Assembly: GCA_963925895.1 (NCBI GenBank)
Contig: CAWUVH010000008.1
Span: 124,001-188,000, forward strand
DNA from: Eutrophovita sp913057845
GTDB taxonomy: Bacteria > Pseudomonadota > Gammaproteobacteria > Burkholderiales > Eutrophovitaceae
Reading direction: 5' to 3'
Length of the DNA stretch: 64,000 nucleotides
Positions 44,965-53,155 of the stretch are shown here, piece by piece; position 1 is the stretch's first letter, and each line of letters begins with the position of its first letter. Below the pieces are notes generated by a model. It made no database searches and was not told where the DNA came from. It saw nothing but the letters and a program-made list of their open reading frames with translations. Made by a program: the position numbers and the translations under genes.

Positions 44965-45624
44965 GTGGATATGAGTCATTATTTTAGATCTTTACTGATT
45001 ATTGGATTGTTTCTATTTTCGTTCCCCTTAGTGCTGGCAGAGGACTGGGGCTCTAGATCTGATCGGGAACAATCGCTCGAGCAACTTAAAGACTTTGATG
45101 CTTCTGTAAGGCGCAGTGCCCTTGCCCTGTTGGCTGATACAGGGATGATTGAAGATGTGCCTCATATGCTTCGACTGTTGAGAGACGATGATTCCGCTGT
45201 GCGCAGCATGGCTGACCAGGCCATTACCGGCCTTTGGCTTCGGTTGGATAACTTGTCCGCAAAGAGGTTGTTTGTGAAGGCGACACTTGCGTTGCAAAAT
45301 GGCAATAACAAAGAGGCCATTGGATTCTTAGATTCAGTCATTGAGGCGGAACCATCTTTTTCTGAAGCTTGGAACAAACGCGGAGATGCTTGGCTGAATG
45401 CAGGTGATATTGATCATGCGCTGGCAGATTATGAGGTCGCGCTCCAACTTAATCCCTATCATTACGGCGTCATGCAAAGCTGTGCAAGCATTTGGATGGA
45501 GCGCTCCAATGCGAGAAATGCGTACAACTATCTTTCCCAAGCTATGGCGATAAACCCTAATTTGGATTACCTAATACCTGTCATCGTGGATCTAGAGGCA
45601 CGGCTCGAAAACGACAGGATTTGA
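44965..45624 (+). CDS. Exported HEAT/TPR-repeat protein
   Basis: 219 residues with a signal peptide (about 3-24, ending LVLAEDW). Residues ~33-85 contain HEAT-like helical pairs (DASVRRSALALLADTG, DVPHMLRLLRDDDSAVR); residues ~98-215 are TPRs (AIGFLDSVIEAEPSFSEAWNKRGDAW, DIDHALADYEVALQLNPYHYG). A periplasmic scaffold is likely. Start GTG 44965 or ATG 44971. It is 13 bases before queG, and thus cotranscribed; the pairing may be accidental. Confidence 0.8.
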   Translation: MDMSHYFRSLLIIGLFLFSFPLVLAEDWGSRSDREQSLEQLKDFDASVRRSALALLADTGMIEDVPHMLRLLRDDDSAVRSMADQAITGLWLRLDNLSAKRLFVKATLALQNGNNKEAIGFLDSVIEAEPSFSEAWNKRGDAWLNAGDIDHALADYEVALQLNPYHYGVMQSCASIWMERSNARNAYNYLSQAMAINPNLDYLIPVIVDLEARLENDRI

Positions 45625-45637
45625 TGGTAGCTTCCTC

Positions 45638-46723
45638 ATGTCAAGCGTCATGAGTATCTCTGTTTCATCCGATTCGGATCTTGGTCAGTTAACGTCTAAG
45701 ATACGCAGCATCGCTCGTGAGCAAGGTTTCGATGACATGCGGGTAACGGATTGTGATTTATCAGAAGCTGCTCCACGGTTACAAGAATGGCTCGATAAGG
45801 GTTATGCGGGTGATATGGACTACATCGGCAATCGGCTCGAGATGAAAATTGATCCAGATAAGCTTGTCAGTGGCGTGAAGCGCATTATCAGTTTGAGGAT
45901 GAATTATTTTCAGTTTCGAAATGAAAGTATGGAAGGATTTAATTTTCTAAATGCTCCCGATAAGGGGTTTATTTCCAGTTACGCATTAGGTCGTGACTAC
46001 CACAAGGTCATCCGAGGGCGCTTAGAAAAAGTTGCGCAAAACGTTCAGTCGATTATTGGTGCGTTCGGCTATCGTGTATTTACTGACAGCGCACCTGTGA
46101 TGGAAGTGGAATTGGCGACAAAATCAGGGTTGGGTTGGCGCGGTAAACACACACTGTTGATCAATAAAAATGCTGGATCATGGTTTTTTCTGGGGGAGAT
46201 TTACACTGATTTAGATTTGCCGTTAGATAGTCCTGCGAATGAACATTGCGGAACATGCAGCCGATGTATTGATATTTGTCCCACAAAAGCCATCCTTGGC
46301 CCTTATAAGCTGGATGCGCGAAGGTGCATCTCCTATCTGACGATCGAACACCGAGGAAGTATCCCGAAAGAATTCAGAAAGTTATTGGGTAATCGTATTT
46401 ACGGTTGTGATGACTGTCAGGTGGTGTGTCCATGGAATAAATATGCGTCGGTTACAGCCGTTCCAGACTTTAATGTCAGAAAATCCTTAGATGGCGAAAC
46501 TTTAGTGACGCTATTTTCATGGAGTGAATCTGAATTTTATCGATATACGGAGGGGAGTCCGATTCGTCGTATTGGTTACGAACGATGGCTGCGTAACTTG
46601 GCTTGCGCGCTTGGAAACGCACCTACCACACCGGAAATCATTCGTTCGCTTGAGTTAAGAAAATCATATGAATCGGAATTGGTTAGAGAGCATGTAGTTT
46701 GGGCTTTAGATGAACATCTCTAA
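45638..46723 (+). CDS. queG: Epoxyqueuosine reductase
   Basis: 361 residues. The cobalamin-binding N-terminal half includes YAGDMDYIGNR and ALGRDYHKVIRGRL; the ferredoxin-like part has CGTCSRCIDICPT (C204, C207, C210, C214) and CDDCQVVCPWN (C257, C260, C264), giving two [4Fe-4S] clusters. It reduces epoxyqueuosine to queuosine in tRNA anticodons (GUN). Slightly shorter than E. coli QueG. No other queuosine genes are in the window. Confidence 0.94.
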   Translation: MSSVMSISVSSDSDLGQLTSKIRSIAREQGFDDMRVTDCDLSEAAPRLQEWLDKGYAGDMDYIGNRLEMKIDPDKLVSGVKRIISLRMNYFQFRNESMEGFNFLNAPDKGFISSYALGRDYHKVIRGRLEKVAQNVQSIIGAFGYRVFTDSAPVMEVELATKSGLGWRGKHTLLINKNAGSWFFLGEIYTDLDLPLDSPANEHCGTCSRCIDICPTKAILGPYKLDARRCISYLTIEHRGSIPKEFRKLLGNRIYGCDDCQVVCPWNKYASVTAVPDFNVRKSLDGETLVTLFSWSESEFYRYTEGSPIRRIGYERWLRNLACALGNAPTTPEIIRSLELRKSYESELVREHVVWALDEHL

Positions 46724-46822
46724 TCATTTGTTCTAATATTGGTGTACCGTTCAAACGGTAACGATCAGCAGCAATTTTTTTGTCTACTTGTCTATAAATG
46801 CGGCGTGTCTTCTAGGAGAAAT

Positions 46823-47272
46823 ATGATGAAACGTTATTTTTTTGGCTTCACAGGTTTATTACTTCTTATAGTCGTTAATGCGGCATCTGCTCAATCTGTT
46901 GAAAAGGCAATCAAATATCGCCAAGGTGCTTTCTCGGTGATGGGTTGGAATTTTGGAGTGATCGTAGATATGATTAAAGGAAAGCGACAGTATAATCAGT
47001 CTGATGTCGCACGCAGGGCGCAAGTCATTGCTGATGTTAGTCGGGTCCCCCTCGAGGGTTTTGTTACTGTGTCTCACGCAGGGTCTACTAAAGCTAGGCC
47101 CGAAATTTGGACAAATTATGCTGACTTCAAGAAGAAAATGAAGCTGATGCAAGACGCGGCCGATCTTCTAGCGACGACCAGCCTCTCGGGCGACTATGAC
47201 GCTACGAAGCGGGCCGTCTCGGTGCTTGGCAAAACGTGTAAGTCTTGTCACGACGACTATCGGAAAAAGTAA
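46823..47272 (+). CDS. Cytochrome c' (class II, cytochrome c-556 type)
   Basis: 149 residues from the ATG at 46823, which has AGGAG four bases upstream; the open frame extends 28 codons more without signal-peptide character. The signal peptide ends at ASAQS. Mature protein is a four-helix bundle with an N-terminal KAIKYRQGAFSVMGWN and the C-terminal haem site CKSCH (C139, C142, H143 ligand). A Met or Trp near the N-terminus (M30-region) may be the sixth ligand. Convergent with a cytochrome b561 that could be its reductant. Confidence 0.9.
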   Translation: MMKRYFFGFTGLLLLIVVNAASAQSVEKAIKYRQGAFSVMGWNFGVIVDMIKGKRQYNQSDVARRAQVIADVSRVPLEGFVTVSHAGSTKARPEIWTNYADFKKKMKLMQDAADLLATTSLSGDYDATKRAVSVLGKTCKSCHDDYRKK

Positions 47273-47315
47273 ACCAATCAATCTTTATGCCTGCTGCAAT
47301 CAAGGAGTCGTTGCT

Positions 47316-47999
47316 TCAGTGCATTGATATTAAAATTATAGTGACTCCGACACTAATGATTGCGAAGAGGAGTGCGCGTTTTGGATGTTCGTTGACCTGA
47401 CGTACTTCATTGTTCATTTTAATTTCACTTGAATAACCAATAATCATTGGTGTCACGAGATTCTGTTTTTTGAACAATGTGTACCAGCAGATTGCGATTA
47501 AGTGGGCGGAAATTAATAAGAGAAGTATTTTTGAATTTACGGTGTGTATTTGATTGGCGACGGAGGTTAAATCATCCGAAATGAGATCGCTAAATACACC
47601 TGAAAACATCACGTCATCATCGCAAAATAATCCGCTGCTGACTTGAACGATGATCGAAAAAACCATCAATACAACCGAATAGCCTCCTGTTGGATTGTGG
47701 CCAACTGAGTGGTTTGATACATCGGAACCGCTCAAGATATAGCGGATAACAGTGATGGGTGATTTGATAAATTCTGAGAATCGTGCAGGTACGCTGCCCC
47801 AGAAGCCCCAGAGGATTCTGAAAAGGATTAAGCCGCACACGCAATAACCCACGATGAGATGACTTTCCGATGGTCCTTCTTCTGAGTGGCCGGTGACCAG
47901 TTGGTAGGTTATGAGGATGGCAATTGACCAATGGAATAATCGGGTCGAGGTATCCCAGACTTTAATTTTTGAAATTGGTATCACTTGCCGGCTATTCAA
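47316..47999 (-). CDS. Cytochrome b561 (Ni/Fe-hydrogenase b-type subunit-like)
   Basis: 227 residues with four transmembrane helices plus a C-terminal one. N-terminal VWDTSTRLFHWSIAILI has the first haem His, EGPSESHLIVGY and TVNSKILLLLISAHLI supply the others, so a di-haem b-type cytochrome fits. It passes electrons between quinol and periplasmic c-type cytochromes. It faces cytochrome c' with a 43-base gap, a familiar c'/b561 pairing. The C-terminal tail (about 190-227) has an additional anchor. Confidence 0.88.
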   Translation of the reverse strand: MNSRQVIPISKIKVWDTSTRLFHWSIAILITYQLVTGHSEEGPSESHLIVGYCVCGLILFRILWGFWGSVPARFSEFIKSPITVIRYILSGSDVSNHSVGHNPTGGYSVVLMVFSIIVQVSSGLFCDDDVMFSGVFSDLISDDLTSVANQIHTVNSKILLLLISAHLIAICWYTLFKKQNLVTPMIIGYSSEIKMNNEVRQVNEHPKRALLFAIISVGVTIILISMH

Positions 48000-48008
48000 T
48001 TGTCTTAA

Positions 48009-48710
48009 TCAGACATTTAATTGGTTGGCTAGATCAATGATACTCTCCGCGTTATGGTCAAACCGTGCGTCCGTCGATAGGTCAATATTCATTGAGGGCG
48101 GAAACTCTTTTGGTCTTTTGATAAACGCAGTCCTCAGGCCACATTCTTGAGCAGCTAATAAATCGTCCTTATGTGCGGCACAAAGCATGACCTCTTCGGG
48201 AGGCAAGTCCAGGAGTTTGGCTGCGCCAAGGTAGGTTTCAGGATCCGGTTTGTAATGGCCGAATAATTCAGCGCTAATGATGCAATCCCACGGCAGGCCA
48301 GAGTTTTTAGCCATGTTGTTGAGCAAAGAAAAATTGCCATTAGAGAGTGGCGAGATGGTATAGCCTTTCTTCAATCGTCTCAGGCCACTAACTGAGTCGG
48401 GCCAGGGTTTGAGTCGGTGCCATGAACGATTCAACACATCGGTTTCTGCTTCTGAGAGATGTTCTAAACCATATTTTTTTTTAAGATCGTCAAGGATTAT
48501 TCTATGTAGAGCATCTATGTTTAACCAAGGCAGATCCCCTTGTCGTACTCGGTTCATTGCGGGTTGATAGCCCAATCGCCAATCATTGGTGAATTGTCCG
48601 GCGTTCAGACGAATACCTTTGTCTTTTGCAAGGGAGCGGATTTCGCGCGTGATGCTGCCACGCCAATCCACAACAGTGCCAAAGACGTCAAAAATTAAAG
48701 CTTGTGGCAT
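48009..48710 (-). CDS. Haloacid dehalogenase type II
   Basis: 233 residues from the ATG at 48710, which follows AGGAGACAT; an in-frame ATG seven codons earlier has none. Motif I FDVFGTVVDW (D8), SNGNFSLL (motif II) and KPDPETYLGAA with CAAHKDDLLAAQ fit L-2-haloacid dehalogenase, closer to the family than the protein at 38956. Next to cytochrome b561 with a 9-base gap, same strand. Substrate not shown. Confidence 0.88.
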   Translation of the reverse strand: MPQALIFDVFGTVVDWRGSITREIRSLAKDKGIRLNAGQFTNDWRLGYQPAMNRVRQGDLPWLNIDALHRIILDDLKKKYGLEHLSEAETDVLNRSWHRLKPWPDSVSGLRRLKKGYTISPLSNGNFSLLNNMAKNSGLPWDCIISAELFGHYKPDPETYLGAAKLLDLPPEEVMLCAAHKDDLLAAQECGLRTAFIKRPKEFPPSMNIDLSTDARFDHNAESIIDLANQLNV

Positions 48711-48776
48711 AGATGTCTCCTGATTAAGCATTAAAGTTGAGTTTATCCCAGATTGTAGTCGTGAGTTTATGGGCTG

Positions 48777-48795
48777 ATCGGGAATATTTCCCGAT
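48777..48795. promoter_or_regulatory. Perfect 8-bp palindrome just upstream of the TonB receptor ribosome binding site
   Basis: ATCGGGAA-TAT-TTCCCGAT (48777-48795) ends two bases before the ribosome binding site GGAGGAGAAGG (48798-48808). Lying in the HAD/receptor divergent region, it may be an operator for a repressor or a leader hairpin that covers the start. I do not recognise it as a Fur, LexA or FNR site. Confidence 0.45.
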
Positions 48796-48812
48796 GCGGA
48801 GGAGAAGGCCGA

Positions 48813-51128
48813 GTGGTATCCTTTTCAGTCGAAATTTTTAATATCACGGGTTTTAATATGAGAGTTTTTAAAAGTTTGATGTGTTTTTTTGCGAGCCTAA
48901 TCGTCGGATTTTCGACTGGGCATGCCCAGAATCGAATTAACGAGCTTGAGACGGACAGTATTGAAATTATTTCCACCACCCCTGTTCCTGGAGTGGGCAC
49001 CAGTATTACGAAGGTCCCTAATAATGTTCAGGCGGTCAATAGTAAGGCCATTAGCCAACAAAATACTACGAATGCTGCAGAGTTTCTTGAGAGGAATTTG
49101 AATTCTGTAGCCGTCAACCATTCTCAAGGTAACCCGTTTATGCCTGACGTGATGTTCAGAGGGCAACTGGCATCCCCACTGCTGGGTAATCCGCAAGGGC
49201 TGGCAGTTTTTATGGATGGAACCAAAGTCAATGAATCTTTCGGAGACACGCTTAGATGGGACATGATCCCTCAAAATGCGATCTCGACGATTAACTTGAT
49301 TCCTGGGTCAAATCCCGCGTACGGATTGAATTCACTTGGTGGTGTGTTGTCGTTAACTACAAAATCTGGATTCCAGAATCCTGGGTCGGAAGTAAGTCTG
49401 TCTGGCGGCTCTTGGGGTCGAAAAAATTTACAGTTTGAGCATGGTGCTAGTAACGGATCCAATGACCTATTCTTTGCCGGATCTTTATTCGAGGAAGATG
49501 GTTGGAGGGATGCGTCTAGTAGCAACGTGAAGCAGTTTTTTGTGAAAGTCGGTTCGGAGAGTGAAGATGCCGACATTGATGTCAGCTTCACGTGGGCAGA
49601 CACGTACCTGGATGGGACGCAGGCGTTACCCGTCTCATTTTTGGATAATCCTGAGCAGGCATATACATTCCCTGATACCAATGAGAATGAATTGGCATTT
49701 TTGAATCTTGATTGGAAAAGATATCTGAGTGACGATCAGCTACTAGCTGGAGCAGCTTATATTCGTCATACGAAAAATGAAAATATCAACAGTAACGTGA
49801 ACGATGAGTTTGATGGCACAGCAAATGGTGTCACTTGTGACGGAAGTACAGATGAAACGGAATGTCCAGGTGCTAACGAGGGATCAACGACAAATACAAA
49901 AGGATATGGAACGTCGATACAGTTGACTAATTTCACGGAACGCCATGTGTGGAGTCTGGGAGGGACGGCTGATTTAGGATTCAGTGACTTTAAAAATGAC
50001 GAGGAAGGCGCAACTTTCAGTACGGGAACTGTTCGGACAACGACTTCTAATGGAGAAGGTTTTGAAAATGAAGTAAACGTTGAGGGTGATAACTACTATT
50101 ACGGTATTTATGTGTCGGATCAATTTGATTTTACCGATAAGGTCTCAATATCCACATCAGGTCGTTATAACTATGCCAAGATAAAAATCAAGGATATGAG
50201 TGGGGCACGGCCTAAATTAAATGGTGATCATACGTATAAGCGATTTAACCCTGCCGTAGGTTTGAATTACAACCCCACCGCGCACTACACCACCTATATG
50301 TCCTATTCAGAGGGAATGCGCGCACCAACCCCAGTTGAGCTAACTTGTGCGGACCCTGATGCACCTTGTAAGTTGCCAAACGCCTTTTTAGCGGATCCTC
50401 CTTTGGATGCGGTGATTGCAAAAACAATTGAGTGGGGTGCTCGAGGGTCGCGTAACGATCTAAAATGGACTTTTGCACTCTACAATACCGATCTCAAAAA
50501 TGATATCCAGTTTATCAATGCTGCTGGTTCAACTATCGGAAACGCAGGTTTTTTTGATAACGTCGGTGACACGCGAAGGCGTGGTGTAGAGGCAGGCGTG
50601 GGATGGGGAAATGGGAACCTGCGGTTTAGAACTGATTACAGTTATACCGAAGCGACTTTTGAGAGTACGTTTGATATCAACAGTCCAAATAACTCATCTA
50701 ATAGAACTGTAGATGGGAATCAGATCATTACGGTCAACCCAGGGAATAAAATGCCAAATATTCCAGAGCATACGTTTAAGCTTCGAGCAGAATATACGGC
50801 GCTGGGTGCTTGGGTAACTGGAATAACGGCTAATTATTTCAGCGAGATCTACGCACGTGGTGATGAGAACAATCAAGATGTGAATGGGACTCTCCCGGGG
50901 TACGCAGTTGTTAATCTTGATTCGACTTATCAAGCATCAAAGTCTCTACAAATTTTCTTTAAAGTTACAAACTTGTTTGATGAGTCATACGAAAATATGG
51001 GCATTCTTGGCCGAAACTTCTTTGTTGGTGGATCGTTCAATAGCGACACGAACCGCGCGGAACAGTTTAGGGGGCTAGGAGCGCCGTTAGGAGCCTTTTT
51101 AGGGGTCAAATATAGTTTTGGCGGGTGA
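48813..51128 (+). CDS. TonB-dependent outer-membrane receptor
   Basis: 771 residues from GTG (strong GGAGGAG upstream); an in-frame ATG at 48858 would start a normal signal peptide (FKSLMCFFASLIVGFSTGHAQ) but has poor ribosome binding. Features: TonB-box-like DSIEIISTT, plug domain with VQAVNSKAI, FRGQLASPLLGNPQGLAVFMDGTKVN and SLGGVLSLTT, then a 22-strand-type barrel. Two loops contain Cys pairs (GVTCDGSTDETECPG and LTCADPDAPCKLP). No FecR-like gene nearby. Transported ligand unknown. Confidence 0.9.
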   Translation: MVSFSVEIFNITGFNMRVFKSLMCFFASLIVGFSTGHAQNRINELETDSIEIISTTPVPGVGTSITKVPNNVQAVNSKAISQQNTTNAAEFLERNLNSVAVNHSQGNPFMPDVMFRGQLASPLLGNPQGLAVFMDGTKVNESFGDTLRWDMIPQNAISTINLIPGSNPAYGLNSLGGVLSLTTKSGFQNPGSEVSLSGGSWGRKNLQFEHGASNGSNDLFFAGSLFEEDGWRDASSSNVKQFFVKVGSESEDADIDVSFTWADTYLDGTQALPVSFLDNPEQAYTFPDTNENELAFLNLDWKRYLSDDQLLAGAAYIRHTKNENINSNVNDEFDGTANGVTCDGSTDETECPGANEGSTTNTKGYGTSIQLTNFTERHVWSLGGTADLGFSDFKNDEEGATFSTGTVRTTTSNGEGFENEVNVEGDNYYYGIYVSDQFDFTDKVSISTSGRYNYAKIKIKDMSGARPKLNGDHTYKRFNPAVGLNYNPTAHYTTYMSYSEGMRAPTPVELTCADPDAPCKLPNAFLADPPLDAVIAKTIEWGARGSRNDLKWTFALYNTDLKNDIQFINAAGSTIGNAGFFDNVGDTRRRGVEAGVGWGNGNLRFRTDYSYTEATFESTFDINSPNNSSNRTVDGNQIITVNPGNKMPNIPEHTFKLRAEYTALGAWVTGITANYFSEIYARGDENNQDVNGTLPGYAVVNLDSTYQASKSLQIFFKVTNLFDESYENMGILGRNFFVGGSFNSDTNRAEQFRGLGAPLGAFLGVKYSFGG

Positions 51129-51165
51129 TTACTGAAAAGCTCGTGGCTCTGTGATGGGTTTGATT

Positions 51166-51199
51166 AAGCCTCGATTGTTCTAACAATCGGGGCTTTTTT
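51166..51199 (+). terminator. Rho-independent terminator after the TonB receptor gene
   Basis: AAGCCTCGATTG (51166-51177) pairs with CAATCGGGGCTT (51184-51195, one G-U pair) around the 6-base loop TTCTAA; the T run ends at 51199. A clean terminator separating the receptor from the two-component genes. Confidence 0.88.
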
Positions 51200-51245
51200 G
51201 TAGGTACACTAATCTTTTTGAAGACAGGGTAGGGCGTCAAAAATC

Positions 51246-52217
51246 ATGCGCTTAAATCAGGAAACGAATATGGCAGTGCCACGTGTGCGCTCACCTAGGG
51301 TGTGGAGAGACATGCTGGTGATTTTTGGTGTGACCGTGTTGTTTTTCTTTTGTGCATCCTATCTTGAACTGAGTGAAAAGGTAGCTCATTTGACTGAGTC
51401 GATGGAGGCTTGGCAGTTGGATGAGCTACCATTAGTGCTTTTAGTTATTTTCATTCTGATGGTTAGTGTGCTGAGTCGCCGTACTAGGCAATTGCGGAAA
51501 AAAACGGATCTTCAAATTGAAATCCAAAATAAGTTGGCTACTGCATTGGACCAAAATCGTCGACTCACTAGAAAAAATATTGAAATTCAGGAGGCAGAAC
51601 GGCGCACGATTGCTCGTGAGCTGCACGATGAGTTCGGACAAAGTATGAACGCGATTATGATCGATGGGGTCGCAATCAGGAATTCTGTTCCAAACGGTAG
51701 TGATCTTTATGAGCAAGCAAAATCGATCGTGGACGTCTCTGGGAAGTTGTTCTCTGGCGTTAGAGATTTACTGAAGCAATTGAGACCCGTTGCGTTGGAT
51801 GAGTTAGGGGTGGCTGCCGCTTTAGAATATATGATTGATGAGTGGCGGCGTCGTTTTGAGAATGTTTCTTGGGCCTCAACAATTGATATCGAGGGTATGA
51901 GTCTTGATGAGACGGTCAACATAACTATTTATCGCTTTGTTCAGGAGGCGTTAACTAATATTGTCAGGCACAGCGATGCAACCGAGGTCGAAGTCATTGT
52001 GATCGGTTCTAAAACTGATGAAAACATAACCATTGAGGTTCGCGATAACGGATCGAATAAGGAAAGTGCCGAAAGTGCCGATGGTGTAGGACTGGTTGGT
52101 TTGAGAGAAAGAGTTGAAAGTTTAGGTGGTGTATTCGAGAGCGGGGTTAATATGCCGAGCGGTTTTTTTGTGACAGCACATTTCCCTATCGATTGGCGAA
52201 CTTTGGAATTAGATTGA
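51246..52217 (+). CDS. NarL-type sensor histidine kinase with minimal sensory domain
   Basis: 323 residues. Two transmembrane segments (about 22-40 and 60-78) enclose only ~20 periplasmic residues. A short coiled coil follows, then the HisKA_3 box ERRTIARELHDEFGQ with H127, and a HATPase with N-box QEALTNIVRHSDA and G-box DNGSNK / GVGLVGLRERV. With so small a loop, the signal is probably sensed within the membrane. The response regulator follows after 7 bases. Start ATG 51246 or ATG 51270 (AGGAAA upstream). Confidence 0.9.
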   Translation: MRLNQETNMAVPRVRSPRVWRDMLVIFGVTVLFFFCASYLELSEKVAHLTESMEAWQLDELPLVLLVIFILMVSVLSRRTRQLRKKTDLQIEIQNKLATALDQNRRLTRKNIEIQEAERRTIARELHDEFGQSMNAIMIDGVAIRNSVPNGSDLYEQAKSIVDVSGKLFSGVRDLLKQLRPVALDELGVAAALEYMIDEWRRRFENVSWASTIDIEGMSLDETVNITIYRFVQEALTNIVRHSDATEVEVIVIGSKTDENITIEVRDNGSNKESAESADGVGLVGLRERVESLGGVFESGVNMPSGFFVTAHFPIDWRTLELD

Positions 52218-52224
52218 TCGCGTA

Positions 52225-52875
52225 ATGCAAGAAATTAATGTAATCCTGGTTGATGATCATGCTGTTGTTCGAGAAGGCTATCGTAGATTGCTTGAGAGAG
52301 ACTTGTACATCAAAGTTGTAGCTGAAGGAGAGACTGGAGACGAGGGGTATCGTCTTATTTGTGATCATCTGCCTGACGTCGTGGTAATGGATATCACGCT
52401 ACCCGGGATGAGTGGCATCGAAGTGACGCGAAGAGTGCTAGCTCGGGTTCCGGAACAAAAAATTCTGATTTTCAGCATGCATGAAGACATGGTATTCGTA
52501 AATCGTGCCTTTCAAGCGGGAGCTAAAGGGTACGTTACCAAGTCAGCGGCCCCTGAAGTCTTGATTGATGCTGTACGTCAGGTCGCGATGGGTAAATTGT
52601 ATTTAAGTAGTGAAATGGCTCAGTTGATTGCCGCGCAGACAATACCCGGTGGTGAGCAAAGTATTGACTTACTTTCAGGTCGTGAATTTGAAATTTTTCG
52701 TTTATTGGTGCAAGGGCAATCGTTACATGAGATATCGGAGGCGCTTCATATCTCTTATAAAACGGTAGCGAATTACCAATCTAATATCAGACAAAAGTTG
52801 GGCGCTACGACTGCAGCGCAAGTCGTGCGTATTGCTCTCGATCATGGAATTATCTGGTCAGCGGATAAGGTCTAG
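52225..52875 (+). CDS. NarL/FixJ-family response regulator
   Basis: 216 residues. Receiver domain with phosphoacceptor D56 (VVVMDITLPG), acidic pair DD at 10-11, and Lys in VTKSAAP; linker; C-terminal LuxR-type HTH (DLLSGREFEIFRLLVQGQSLHEISEALHISYKTVANYQ). Translationally close to the kinase, so a cognate pair. Targets unknown. Neither adjacent transcript is clearly under its control because both are separated by terminators. Confidence 0.92.
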   Translation: MQEINVILVDDHAVVREGYRRLLERDLYIKVVAEGETGDEGYRLICDHLPDVVVMDITLPGMSGIEVTRRVLARVPEQKILIFSMHEDMVFVNRAFQAGAKGYVTKSAAPEVLIDAVRQVAMGKLYLSSEMAQLIAAQTIPGGEQSIDLLSGREFEIFRLLVQGQSLHEISEALHISYKTVANYQSNIRQKLGATTAAQVVRIALDHGIIWSADKV

Positions 52876-52998
52876 GTTGATGAGATATCATTTCGGGAAG
52901 AATTCCTAACCGTATAGCCGTTAATTTGCTCAGACCATAACAAACCGACTCGTGTATCTTCAATCTGGTCATGTAACAAGACATCTCCTATAGATAAG

Positions 52999-53028
52999 GC
53001 CGCTTTATGGTTAAAGCGGCTTTTTTTT
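52999..53028 (+). terminator. Rho-independent terminator after the two-component operon
   Basis: GCCGCTTTA (52999-53007) and TAAAGCGGC (53012-53020) form a 9-pair stem with loop TGGT, followed by eight T residues (53021-53028). A textbook terminator. Confidence 0.92.
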
Positions 53029-53155
53029 GTGCCAAAGCAGTTCATCTCTCGATTGATAGCTAGTCCTCCTCAGCCTCCAAAGCTAATTTATAGATCGACA
53101 CTTAAAAACTGAGCATAATGAGTCAGTCGACATTGATAATTATAGGGGGGATTAA

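Noticed and set aside
49271..49681. 136-codon minus-strand frame inside the TonB receptor
   Set aside because: Antisense shadow of conserved plug and barrel sequence.
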